From positions 62,001 to 126,000 of the forward strand of contig JBMNJJ010000002.1 of assembly GCA_050951605.1 (NCBI GenBank): a stretch of DNA of 64,000 nucleotides, given 5' to 3'. The DNA comes from DUTS01 sp050951605. GTDB lineage: Bacteria; Bacillota; Peptococcia; DRI-13; DTU073. Below the pieces are notes generated by a model. It worked only from the letters and a program-made list of their open reading frames with translations. It searched no databases and had not been told where the DNA came from. The position numbers and the translations under genes were made by a program. This document shows, one piece after another, positions 1 to 7,411 of this stretch; positions within the stretch are counted from its first letter, which is position 1, and the number at the start of each line of letters is the position of its first letter.

Positions 1-1208
1 CTATGGGTTTTAATATCCGGTCTTATATTTTCGAAGGTCTTCAACAGCAGTATCCTGTCTTTATATACTACGGTCCCGTCTATTTCATTATTTCCGTTTC
101 TTAAAAATAAATAGGTCTCCCGTTCAAACTGGGAGCGTTCACTGTTATAGAAGCCTGAGGAGTATCGATAACCCTCGTTTAAGGTTCTGTTGCTTATACC
201 TATCTCCGGGCCTGAATCACCTGCAGACCTGAGAATAAATTTTTCCCCCAATATTTCATGATTTCCATAATCCCTTACTTCAAATTCGGGGTAACTTAAA
301 CCTATATTTTTAGTCTCCGGATCCCATGTTTTATCCAGCCCGAATAACCTGGTTAAATCAATATCTGATACAAATAAATCATTGCTTTTAATGACAGGTT
401 CATGCCACAGCTCGCTCTCGCCCTCGTCAAAAGATCTGCCATCAAAGGATCTCTTGACAATTTTGTCATCTTTTTGGATTGTAAAGCCGTAACCGCCTTT
501 TTTCACAGTATAATGCCCATCTTTGAATAAACAGAAGTAGCCAAGTTGTTCCGATATGGCTTTTAAAGATAACATAGCAGGTCCATCATAAAAACCTGCT
601 TCAATCCCATTTAAATAGAGTAGGTTTCCCTTATTTTCAAGTATTACCTGGGTTTCGGAGAGCTTATTAATCTTAAAGCTGAAATTATCCCCGTTTCCGC
701 CTTCTATCCGGCTATCCAATCTGTCTGACAAAAACCTTGCCTCCCTTTTATCCTTATCCCAGATAATTTTGCCCCATTCTCCAAGATCCCGCAGTAATAA
801 TGTTGTATATCCCCCTATGTTGTATGATTGAATTTCCCTGCCATGGATGTAAGTTTTAATATCTGTATAAAGCACATTCCCTAATATTTTACCTGTTTTC
901 GTGGCATCGCTGTTTTCAATGGTAATGGGTTTAAATTCCTTTGACAGGTTCTCTGTGATTCTTAAGTCCCTTTTTGCCGGATCCCAAATCACATCGAAAC
1001 CATAGCCCCTTAAATCTTCGGCCACTATCACAGTAGAGCCGTCTATATTCATGGATGGTATTTGATAACCATTTATGTAGGTCTTGATGTCCGTCGATAT
1101 GACTTTGCCAATAACCGTGCCAACCTCCATTTTTTCCCCATGGGCTGCCAGCGGTAATACAAGAAAAAGCAAAACAATAATTAATACAAATTTTCTCCTT
1201 GAAAACAT
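1..1208 (-). CDS. Secreted copper-amine-oxidase-like (stalk) domain protein, partial
   Basis: The minus-strand frame stays open from the ATG at 1208 to the left edge (about 402 codons, C-terminus outside the window). It starts with a signal peptide (MFSRRKF, then a hydrophobic run ending LPLAAHG), so the product is exported. Two successive copies of the stalk pattern follow: TYINGYQIPSMNIDGST...WDPAKRDLRI, then TYIHGREIQSYNIGGYT...WDKDKREARF. More degenerate copies come further on (GFYDGPAMLSLKAISEQLGY; WDPETKNIGLSY). The family is a non-catalytic beta domain (PF07833-like) of Clostridial cell-surface proteins. An AAAGGGGG ribosome site lies about 8 bases before the ATG. The specific role is unknown; no enzymatic domain is visible in the part present. 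Confidence 0.8.
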   Translation of the reverse strand, partial: MFSRRKFVLIIVLLFLVLPLAAHGEKMEVGTVIGKVISTDIKTYINGYQIPSMNIDGSTVIVAEDLRGYGFDVIWDPAKRDLRITENLSKEFKPITIENSDATKTGKILGNVLYTDIKTYIHGREIQSYNIGGYTTLLLRDLGEWGKIIWDKDKREARFLSDRLDSRIEGGNGDNFSFKINKLSETQVILENKGNLLYLNGIEAGFYDGPAMLSLKAISEQLGYFCLFKDGHYTVKKGGYGFTIQKDDKIVKRSFDGRSFDEGESELWHEPVIKSNDLFVSDIDLTRLFGLDKTWDPETKNIGLSYPEFEVRDYGNHEILGEKFILRSAGDSGPEIGISNRTLNEGYRYSSGFYNSERSQFERETYLFLRNGNNEIDGTVVYKDRILLLKTFENIRPDIKTH

Positions 1209-1269
1209 ACGTTCTGCCCCCTTTCTCTTCCTCTATATCCAATTTTATCATAGATCCTGATCTTATGAC

Positions 1270-1420
1270 TTCACTATGTGAACCTCACATGACTAAAGTC
1301 ACGTGCTTCTAATCTCACGATTAGATTTTCCTGCTTAATCGTCCTCGTAACCTACTAACTCCACAGGCGTAAATTCGGATAGTTCCTACCCTGTATTAAT
1401 TTTATTTAGGCAAGCAGGTC
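1270..1420 (-). mobile_element. Remnant of an IS200/IS605-family right end (TnpB tail and possible omega-RNA scaffold)
   Basis: Read on the minus strand, one frame gives SEFTPVELVGYEDD-stop, resembling the TPVE-type C-terminus of IS605 OrfB/TnpB. It is followed by sequence that folds into two small hairpins: AATCT/AGATT around the 1312-1326 region, and AGTCACGTG paired with CACATGACT at about 1286-1305. It ends in GTGAGGTTCACA. This is the usual layout of the 3' end of tnpB and the overlapping guide-RNA scaffold. No transposase body is present upstream, so the element is a truncated relic. Recognition is from memory of the family and is moderate only. Confidence 0.45.
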
Positions 1421-1571
1421 TAAATCTTGTAATCCTTTTCGGTGATGGACCCTTAGGCAGAATTCAAAATCCGGTGAAAGATATAATTTTTATTTTAGCA
1501 ATAAAAGCCAATCTTGTATAATTAAGTTTATCTATCTCGTGATTTAAAGTATCATGACTACGCCTCCATAT

Positions 1572-1600
1572 TTGATAATCTAAAGAAATTCTTGTATAAT
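1572..1600 (+). promoter_or_regulatory. Predicted sigma-A-type promoter of the toxin-antitoxin pair
   Basis: TTGATA at 1572-1577 and a perfect TATAAT at 1595-1600 are separated by 17 bases. They lie 28 bases before the antitoxin ATG, with AAGGAGG just upstream of the start. The rest of the 1209-1628 gap holds the IS605 relic and no other gene that I can see. Confidence 0.5.
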
Positions 1601-1628
1601 ATCTTTAGCATATAAGGAGGCTGAGCAA

Positions 1629-1901
1629 ATGCCAAAAATTAAGTCTAGCACGGATTTGAGAAATAATTATAATGAGATATCTAAGTTCTGCCATGAGAGC
1701 CGGGAACCTATATTCATTACCAAGAATGGTCGGGGAGACTTGGCTGTTATGAGCATCGAAACTTACGAGGTACTTAATGGCAAACTTGAATTATACCATT
1801 TACTTGACGAGGGCAGGACAGCGATAAAAGAGGGTCGGAAACGTCCGCTTACGGATGTTATGCAAGACATCCGACACGAGGTAACCGATGGCAAAATATA
1901 G
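1629..1901 (+). CDS. Phd/YefM-family antitoxin
   Basis: This is a 90-residue protein. Its N-terminus (KSSTDLRNNYNEISKFCHES followed by PIFITKNGRGDLAVMS) is the typical DNA-binding fold of Phd/YefM antitoxins, which dimerise, bind their own promoter and neutralise the partner toxin through a flexible C-terminal tail (here EGRKRPLTDVMQDIRHE). AAGGAGG lies about 8 bases before the ATG. The stop overlaps the start of the toxin gene by 14 bases, the usual translationally coupled order. The operon is probably autoregulated from the promoter just upstream. Family assignment is secure; the exact subfamily is not. Confidence 0.85.
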   Translation: MPKIKSSTDLRNNYNEISKFCHESREPIFITKNGRGDLAVMSIETYEVLNGKLELYHLLDEGRTAIKEGRKRPLTDVMQDIRHEVTDGKI

Positions 1902-2202
1902 GGCGGATGTATCAGAACCTGCGGAAAATGACCTTCGTGATATCGTCAGTTATATTTATGCACAGCTGTCGGCTCCAATGACAGCACTGAAGATGATGAA
2001 CATCCTTGAGGATGCCATTGCTAGCTTGGCGGACATGCCACAAAAATGCTCTCTCGTAACTGATGAACGTTTGGCGTCGATGGGTTATCGCAAGCTAGTA
2101 GTGAAAAATTATATTATTTTTTTTACAATTGACGAACAATCAAAAACTGTTGACATCGAGAGAATTCTATATGCAAGACGTGATTGGCTCTGGATTTTAT
2201 AG
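1888..2202 (+). CDS. RelE/ParE-superfamily toxin
   Basis: This 104-residue protein overlaps the antitoxin gene by 14 bases. It shows the RelE/ParE layout: VSEPAENDLRDIVSYI helix pair, SLADMPQKC turn, then YRKLVVKNYIIFFTID and ERILYARRDWLWIL strands. Toxins of this group are either ribosome-dependent mRNA endonucleases (RelE, YoeB) or gyrase inhibitors (ParE). The C-terminal RILYARRDW resembles the RelE/ParE strand carrying the conserved Arg, but which target applies cannot be decided here. The two-gene layout strongly supports a type II toxin-antitoxin module. Confidence 0.85.
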   Translation: MAKYRADVSEPAENDLRDIVSYIYAQLSAPMTALKMMNILEDAIASLADMPQKCSLVTDERLASMGYRKLVVKNYIIFFTIDEQSKTVDIERILYARRDWLWIL

Positions 2203-2245
2203 AAATAAGCTATAATATAGAAGGAGAAAAATACGGAGGAGTGTT

Positions 2246-3205
2246 ATGAGGAAAACTTATCATTTTGTGCAACCACGGGAACAGGCGGTAGCTAGCTTTA
2301 AAAAATTGTTTGCGGAGCCAGAGGTAGAATGGTTAGAGGAGCAGATAATCAATAATGGTTATGGTCAGAAAATAAAGGCTATATATAAAGGTAGTCCTTT
2401 TTCTGTCGTTATTTATTTTAATAAGAAAAACTATTCGTCGAAAATAGTGCTGGAGAAAGGAACAGAAGAGTTAGAGCAAGTATTAGCAGAGAAGTTGGGA
2501 GAAGTAGCTTGTAAAACGGAAAATAAACAAAGGAAAACAGACAAGTCGCCAGCTCAAGCGCTGCTAATACCGCATGAACATATCGGTACAGATGAAGCGG
2601 GGAAAGGGGATTATTTTGGTCCTCTGGTTATTGCCGGGGTATTTGTAGAGCCCGGAGATGTTGCTAAATTACAGGAATTAGGTGTGGTTGATAGTAAAAA
2701 AATTAGTGATACGAACATAAAGGATATTGCCGAAAAATTACGGTCATACTTTAAAAATAGATATAATCTTGTTTTTATTAATCCGCAAAAGTACAATGAA
2801 TTATATGCTAAAATAGAGAATTTAAATAAACTTTTAGCCTGGGGACATGCCCGGGTGATTGAAAATCTTTTGCAGAAAGTAAATTGTGAATATGCAGTTG
2901 TAGATAAATTTGGCAAGGAGAAATTTATTGAACAGGCTTTAATGAAGCAAGGGCGTCAAATTAAATTAATGCAAATTCCTCGTGCGGAACAGGACCTTGC
3001 TGTTGCGGCGGCTTCAATATTAGCGCGAGACGTTTTTTTGACAAAGTTGGAAGAATTATCGGAAAGATATGGGTTGACTATTCCTAAGGGTTGTAATGAT
3101 CAGGTGAAGGATATTGGAAGACAACTTGTAGCTAAATATGGTCGAGAAGAAATAGGTAAAATAGCTAAGCTACATTTTAAAACGACACAAGAAATTATAG
3201 GTTAA
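2246..3205 (+). CDS. rnhC: Ribonuclease HIII
   Basis: This enzyme removes the RNA strand of RNA-DNA hybrids and single ribonucleotides in DNA, in the cytoplasm. The 319-residue length matches the family. Residues 1-85 form the N-terminal TBP-like substrate-binding domain that separates HIII from HII. The catalytic core begins with GTDEAGKGDYFGPLVIAG (Asp/Glu at about 116-117), followed by the second acidic site in GVVDSKKISD and the third in YAVVDKFG. The downstream AEQDLAVAAASILARD segment also fits RNase HII/HIII. GGAGG precedes the ATG by 5-6 bases. It appears monocistronic, just after the toxin-antitoxin pair. Confidence 0.93.
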   Translation: MRKTYHFVQPREQAVASFKKLFAEPEVEWLEEQIINNGYGQKIKAIYKGSPFSVVIYFNKKNYSSKIVLEKGTEELEQVLAEKLGEVACKTENKQRKTDKSPAQALLIPHEHIGTDEAGKGDYFGPLVIAGVFVEPGDVAKLQELGVVDSKKISDTNIKDIAEKLRSYFKNRYNLVFINPQKYNELYAKIENLNKLLAWGHARVIENLLQKVNCEYAVVDKFGKEKFIEQALMKQGRQIKLMQIPRAEQDLAVAAASILARDVFLTKLEELSERYGLTIPKGCNDQVKDIGRQLVAKYGREEIGKIAKLHFKTTQEIIG

Positions 3206-3332
3206 AATTAATTTTCTATAGCCTCTAAGGCAAAAGTCTGTTAAAATCTATTAGGGAGACGTCAAGACAAAAAACATAAAAAGTATTATTTGCAGGGATT
3301 TGGGTGAAATTAGGTCAAGGAGTGTGTAGTTG

Positions 3333-4532
3333 ATGGTTAGAACTGTCGGAACAGTAGCTCGTGGGATTAGGTTACCAATCATTAAGCCAGGTGATGACTT
3401 AGTGGAGATGGTAGTCCAAGCTATAAAAGCCTCTTCGGAAACGGAGCGTTATCCCATACGCAACCAAGATGTACTTGGCATAACCGAATCGGCGGTGGCA
3501 AGAGCACAAGGTAATTATGTAACTTTAGATGATGTAGCGAAGGACGTGCGCGAGAAATTTAAGGGTGAGCAGGAATTTGGAATTATTTTTCCTATTCTTA
3601 GTCGGAATAGATTTTCGCCGATTTTAAAGAGTATAGCTCGTTCTGCTAAAAAGATTTATTTACAGTTGGGTTATCCTGCAGATGAAGTAGGCAATCATTT
3701 AATGAGCGTAGAAAAAATGTATGAATTTGGACTTAATCCATATATCGATATACTTAGTGAGGCTAAATATAGGGAATTGTTTGGCGAGGAAGTTAAACAT
3801 CCTTTTACGGGTATAGATTATGTGCAGATGTATCGTGACCTTGTTGAAGATGAAGGTTCGGAAGTAGAAATTATTTTAGCTAATGACCCTAAAGTTATTT
3901 TACAATATACGAAGAATGTTTTAGTTGCTGATGTACATGATAGATTTAGAAATAAGAAAATTCTACAACAGGCCGGGGCACAGATTGTTTTAGGGCTTGA
4001 TGATATTTGTACTGCGGCATTTAATGGAAGTGGCTATAATCGTGAATATGGATTATTAGGTTCTAATAAAGCGACAGAGTCTAAAATTAAGCTTTTCCCC
4101 CGCGATGGGGAAAAGTTTGTGCAGGCAGTACAGAACGGTCTGAAAGAGGCTACGGGAAAACAGATAGAAGTTTTAATTTATGGGGATGGAGCGTTTAAAG
4201 ACCCTGTGGGGGGAATATGGGAATTGGCGGATCCTGTTGTGGCTCCGGCTTATACTACAGGGTTACACGGTCTCCCTAATGAGATTAAATTGAAATATTT
4301 AGCTGATAATCAGTTGCAAGATTTAAGTGGTGAGGCGTGTCAAACCGCGATGAAGGAATACATTCGACAAAAAAAAGCTAATCTTGTAGGGGTAGCAGCC
4401 TCCCAAGGAACTACTCCGCGACAGTTGACCGACCTTTTAGGAAGTCTTTGTGATTTAGTGAGTGGAAGTGGAGATAAAGGGACTCCGATAGTTTTAATTC
4501 AAGGCTATTTTGATAATTATGCTACAGAATAA
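3333..4532 (+). CDS. Coenzyme F420-0:L-glutamate ligase-like protein (CofE family)
   Basis: The N-terminal half matches the F420 ligase family (RTVGTVARGIRLPIIKPGDD, then RNQDVLGITESAVARAQG). In archaea and actinobacteria CofE adds glutamate to F420-0 using GTP. The middle and C-terminus (GLDDICTAAFNGSGYNREYG, IYGDGAFKDPVGGIWELADP, GSGDKGTPIVLIQGYF) belong to a long form of about 400 residues found in many Clostridia that have no known F420. No other F420 gene is nearby, so the substrate here may differ. AAGGAG at 3317-3322 could serve a TTG at 3330 or the ATG at 3333; the ATG was chosen. The true reaction is unknown. Confidence 0.75.
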   Translation: MVRTVGTVARGIRLPIIKPGDDLVEMVVQAIKASSETERYPIRNQDVLGITESAVARAQGNYVTLDDVAKDVREKFKGEQEFGIIFPILSRNRFSPILKSIARSAKKIYLQLGYPADEVGNHLMSVEKMYEFGLNPYIDILSEAKYRELFGEEVKHPFTGIDYVQMYRDLVEDEGSEVEIILANDPKVILQYTKNVLVADVHDRFRNKKILQQAGAQIVLGLDDICTAAFNGSGYNREYGLLGSNKATESKIKLFPRDGEKFVQAVQNGLKEATGKQIEVLIYGDGAFKDPVGGIWELADPVVAPAYTTGLHGLPNEIKLKYLADNQLQDLSGEACQTAMKEYIRQKKANLVGVAASQGTTPRQLTDLLGSLCDLVSGSGDKGTPIVLIQGYFDNYATE

Positions 4533-4579
4533 AGTTTGGGTTAGTAGCAAAATGAAAATAGTGAAAAGGGGTGGTTTAA

Positions 4580-6010
4580 ATATTTGCTAATGTTTCAGAA
4601 TGTAGAAAATTTTGTTTAAGAAAAGGAATTAAGGCTATTGATTTTAAACTGCTTAATTTAGAAGGAAGATGGTTTCATCTTACGTTACCTGTGGAAAGAT
4701 TAGATGAAAAAATAATGGAAAATGGGATTGGTTTTGATGGATCTAGTTATGGTTTTACTTCCTTAGAAAAATCAGATATGGTTTTTAAACCTGATTTTAA
4801 TTTTGCCTTTGAGGACCCTTTTTCTGAAATACCTACATTAAGTATCGCTGGCAATATTTATAGTTTGGGTGATACTATCGAAAGGTTCAGCGGAGACCCT
4901 AGATATATTGCCGAAAGGGCGGAAGCTTATTTAAAAAGTACGGGCATTGCGGACAAAGTTTTATTCGGCCCTGAATTTGAATTTTATTTACTCGACCATA
5001 TCTCTTATACGATTCAACGTAATAAGATTAGTGTTTTATTAGATGCTGAACAGGCTGATTGGCATACGAATGATAGCGATTATCAAAATTTAGGTTATAA
5101 GGTTCGTTATCAAAAAGGATATCATGCTGATCTACCTAATGACGTTAATTTTGAGCTGCGTAAAAAGATGGTTTTACAACTTGAAGAGATGGGCGTACCT
5201 GTTAAATATCATCATGCTGAGGTTGGTTCTCCAGGTCAGATGGAAATTGAAGTTTGTTTTGATCATTTATTAAAAATAGCGGATCGAACAATGTTATTAA
5301 AATATGTCGTGAAAAATATGGCCTTGGCTCATCAAAAAACGGTTACTTTTATGCCTAAACCTTTTTATCAAGAAGCAGGAAGCGGAATGCACATTCATTT
5401 ACAGTTTTTTAAGAATGGGGAACCTATTTTTTATGATGAAACAGGTTATTCCGGGTTGAGTCAAACTGCTCTTTATGCGATCGGAGGAATCTTGAAACAT
5501 TCGCCTGCTTTATTAGCGTTTACTAATCCCAGCACAAATTCTTATAAGCGACTTGTTCCCGGATATGAAGCGCCGGTGAGTATTTGTTATGCTACGGCGA
5601 ATAGGAGTGCGGTAATTAGAATACCCGGTTATGTTCATAGTCCACAAGAAAAAAGGTTTGAGTTTAGACCTTCTGATGCTACCTGTAATCCATATTTGGC
5701 TTATTCTGCTCTGTTGATGGCGGCGCTAGATGGTATTCAGCAGGGAATAGACCCGGTGGAGGAAGGTTTTGGTCCTTATGATGTGAATGTTTTCGAATTA
5801 AGTGCAGAAGAAAGGGCGAAGATTAAAGCTCTTCCTAAATCATTAGAGGAAGCGGCAGATGCCCTGGAAAAAGATTATGATTTTTTGCTTAAAGGTGGTG
5901 TTTTTACCGAAGAACTACTTAAAGAACAGTTAAGGAGAATTAGAAAAGCAGCCGGTGAAGTAAAAATAATTCCACATCCTAAGGAATTCGAACTGTATTT
6001 TGATTTATAA
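4580..6010 (+). CDS. glnA: Glutamine synthetase, type I (apparent AUA start)
   Basis: The enzyme makes glutamine from glutamate, ammonia and ATP. Signature segments are present: GFDGSSYGF, GPEFEFYLLD, the ATP-site GSGMHIHLQF, NPSTNSYKRLVPGYEAP and RFEFRPSDATCNPYLA. From the first conventional start (GTG at 4691) the protein would lack about 37 conserved N-terminal residues. Those residues are encoded without a stop from ATA at 4580 (reading F-A-N-V-S-E-C...DFKLLNLEGRWFHLTLPV), five bases after AGGGGTGG. The full length would then be 476 residues. The C-terminus resembles the GSI-beta type, but the adenylylation Tyr of NLYDLPPEE is Phe (NVFELSAEE). An ATG mutated or misread as ATA is the alternative. 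Confidence 0.9.
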   Translation: MFANVSECRKFCLRKGIKAIDFKLLNLEGRWFHLTLPVERLDEKIMENGIGFDGSSYGFTSLEKSDMVFKPDFNFAFEDPFSEIPTLSIAGNIYSLGDTIERFSGDPRYIAERAEAYLKSTGIADKVLFGPEFEFYLLDHISYTIQRNKISVLLDAEQADWHTNDSDYQNLGYKVRYQKGYHADLPNDVNFELRKKMVLQLEEMGVPVKYHHAEVGSPGQMEIEVCFDHLLKIADRTMLLKYVVKNMALAHQKTVTFMPKPFYQEAGSGMHIHLQFFKNGEPIFYDETGYSGLSQTALYAIGGILKHSPALLAFTNPSTNSYKRLVPGYEAPVSICYATANRSAVIRIPGYVHSPQEKRFEFRPSDATCNPYLAYSALLMAALDGIQQGIDPVEEGFGPYDVNVFELSAEERAKIKALPKSLEEAADALEKDYDFLLKGGVFTEELLKEQLRRIRKAAGEVKIIPHPKEFELYFDL

Positions 6011-6045
6011 GGTGAAGAAGAAAAAATAGAAATAGTTTCTAAAAA

Positions 6046-6077
6046 TATCCTTGCTCAGAGGCAAGGGTGTTTTTTTG
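6046..6077 (+). terminator. Rho-independent terminator after glnA
   Basis: CCTTGC at 6049-6054 pairs with GCAAGG at 6061-6066 and is followed by TGTTTTTTT. It separates glnA from the downstream synthase gene. Confidence 0.8.
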
Positions 6078-6194
6078 TCGAGTATTGCTATAAGTATAAA
6101 AAATACATGAGAAAAAAGTGTTGCTTTTTATTTTCAGAATAGATACTATATAATCTAAATACTAATATGAAATGAGTGTATTAAGGAGGATTTA

Positions 6195-7361
6195 ATGATG
6201 GTTGCTACTGAATATAAAGGGAGAAAGATTTATATTGTTGATACTACTTTGCGTGACGGCGAACAAACGGCGGGTGTTGTTTTTGCTAATCGGGAGAAAA
6301 TAACGATCGCCAAGATGCTTTCCGAACTTGGTGTTGACCAGATTGAGGCCGGAATTCCTGTTATGGGCGGAGATGAAAAAGAGACACTAAAAGCGATCAT
6401 GGACTTGGGGCTTAATTCCAGTATTATGGCGTGGAATCGGGCTGTTGTTGATGATATTAAACATTCTCTTGATTGTGGTGTTGATGCTGTTGCTGTCTCT
6501 ATTTCTGTTTCTGATATTCATATAGAATATAAGCTAAGGTCTAGTCGGGAACAGGTATTAGATAAGGTTGCTCGCGCTATAGATTTTGCCAAGGAACATA
6601 ATCTTTATGTTTCGGCTAATGCCGAAGATGCTTCACGTGCTGACGAGAAATTTTTAGTACAATTTGCGCAAACAGTTAAAGAAGCTGGCGCAGATCGTTT
6701 GCGTTATTGTGATACAGTAGGGATACTTGATCCTTTTACTGCCTATGAAAAGATTAAGCGTTTGCTTGATAAGGTAGATATTGATTTGGAAATGCATATG
6801 CATAATGACTTTGGTTTAGCTACAGCCAATACTATTGCCGGTATCAAGGCAGGTGCCAACCATGCTGGGGTTACAGTTAATGGTTTAGGGGAAAGAGCCG
6901 GAAATGCTGCTTTGGAAGAAGTGGCGATGGCTTTGAAACATCTCATGAAATGTGAGATGCCTTTAAATACAAAAGGGTTCTTAGAACTTTCTCAGTATGT
7001 AGCAGAGGCTTCGGGCAGACCTTTACCTCTTTCTAAACCAATTGTGGGGAAGAACATGTTTACGCATGAATCAGGGATTCATGCTGATGGGGCTTATAAA
7101 AATCCGCTCACTTATGAAGCTTTTGACCCGGAAGAGATTGGCTTAGTTCGGCAAATAATTGTGGGAAAACATTCCGGTACGGCTACTTTGCAGAAGAAGT
7201 TTCAAGAGTTTAATATAGAACTTTCTAAGGAAATGAGCAAATTGCTTTTAGAAAAAGTGAGAAAATCGGCGGTGGAATTAAAGAGACCTTTATTTGCTAA
7301 AGAATTAGTGCAACTTTATCAGGAATTATGTGCAGACCTTCCCCAAACAACAGCTAATTAG
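6195..7361 (+). CDS. Homocitrate/Re-citrate synthase-like enzyme (NifV type)
   Basis: This is a 388-residue DRE-TIM metallolyase. It has the active-site TTLRDGEQTAGVVF near the N-terminus, metal ligands HMHNDFGLATANT near residue 200, and THESGIHADG near residue 290. The closest family by layout is NifV homocitrate synthase (acetyl-CoA plus 2-oxoglutarate). The next two genes are aconitase and isocitrate dehydrogenase, no nif gene is in view, and no Si-type citrate synthase is present. By analogy with the anaerobic Re-citrate synthases of Clostridium kluyveri and relatives, which belong to this superfamily, it could condense acetyl-CoA with oxaloacetate. That is inference from context. AAGGAGG lies six bases before the ATG. 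Confidence 0.75.
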   Translation: MMVATEYKGRKIYIVDTTLRDGEQTAGVVFANREKITIAKMLSELGVDQIEAGIPVMGGDEKETLKAIMDLGLNSSIMAWNRAVVDDIKHSLDCGVDAVAVSISVSDIHIEYKLRSSREQVLDKVARAIDFAKEHNLYVSANAEDASRADEKFLVQFAQTVKEAGADRLRYCDTVGILDPFTAYEKIKRLLDKVDIDLEMHMHNDFGLATANTIAGIKAGANHAGVTVNGLGERAGNAALEEVAMALKHLMKCEMPLNTKGFLELSQYVAEASGRPLPLSKPIVGKNMFTHESGIHADGAYKNPLTYEAFDPEEIGLVRQIIVGKHSGTATLQKKFQEFNIELSKEMSKLLLEKVRKSAVELKRPLFAKELVQLYQELCADLPQTTAN

Positions 7362-7411
7362 AAAAGGTAGAAAAATATGTATTAGTAAAGCTTAAGAGGA
7401 GGAGAACATTT

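Noticed and set aside
931..1251. Minus-strand reading frame of 106 codons near the left edge
   Set aside because: It is out of frame with the longer open frame from 1208 to 1, which has a signal peptide and recognisable stalk domains.
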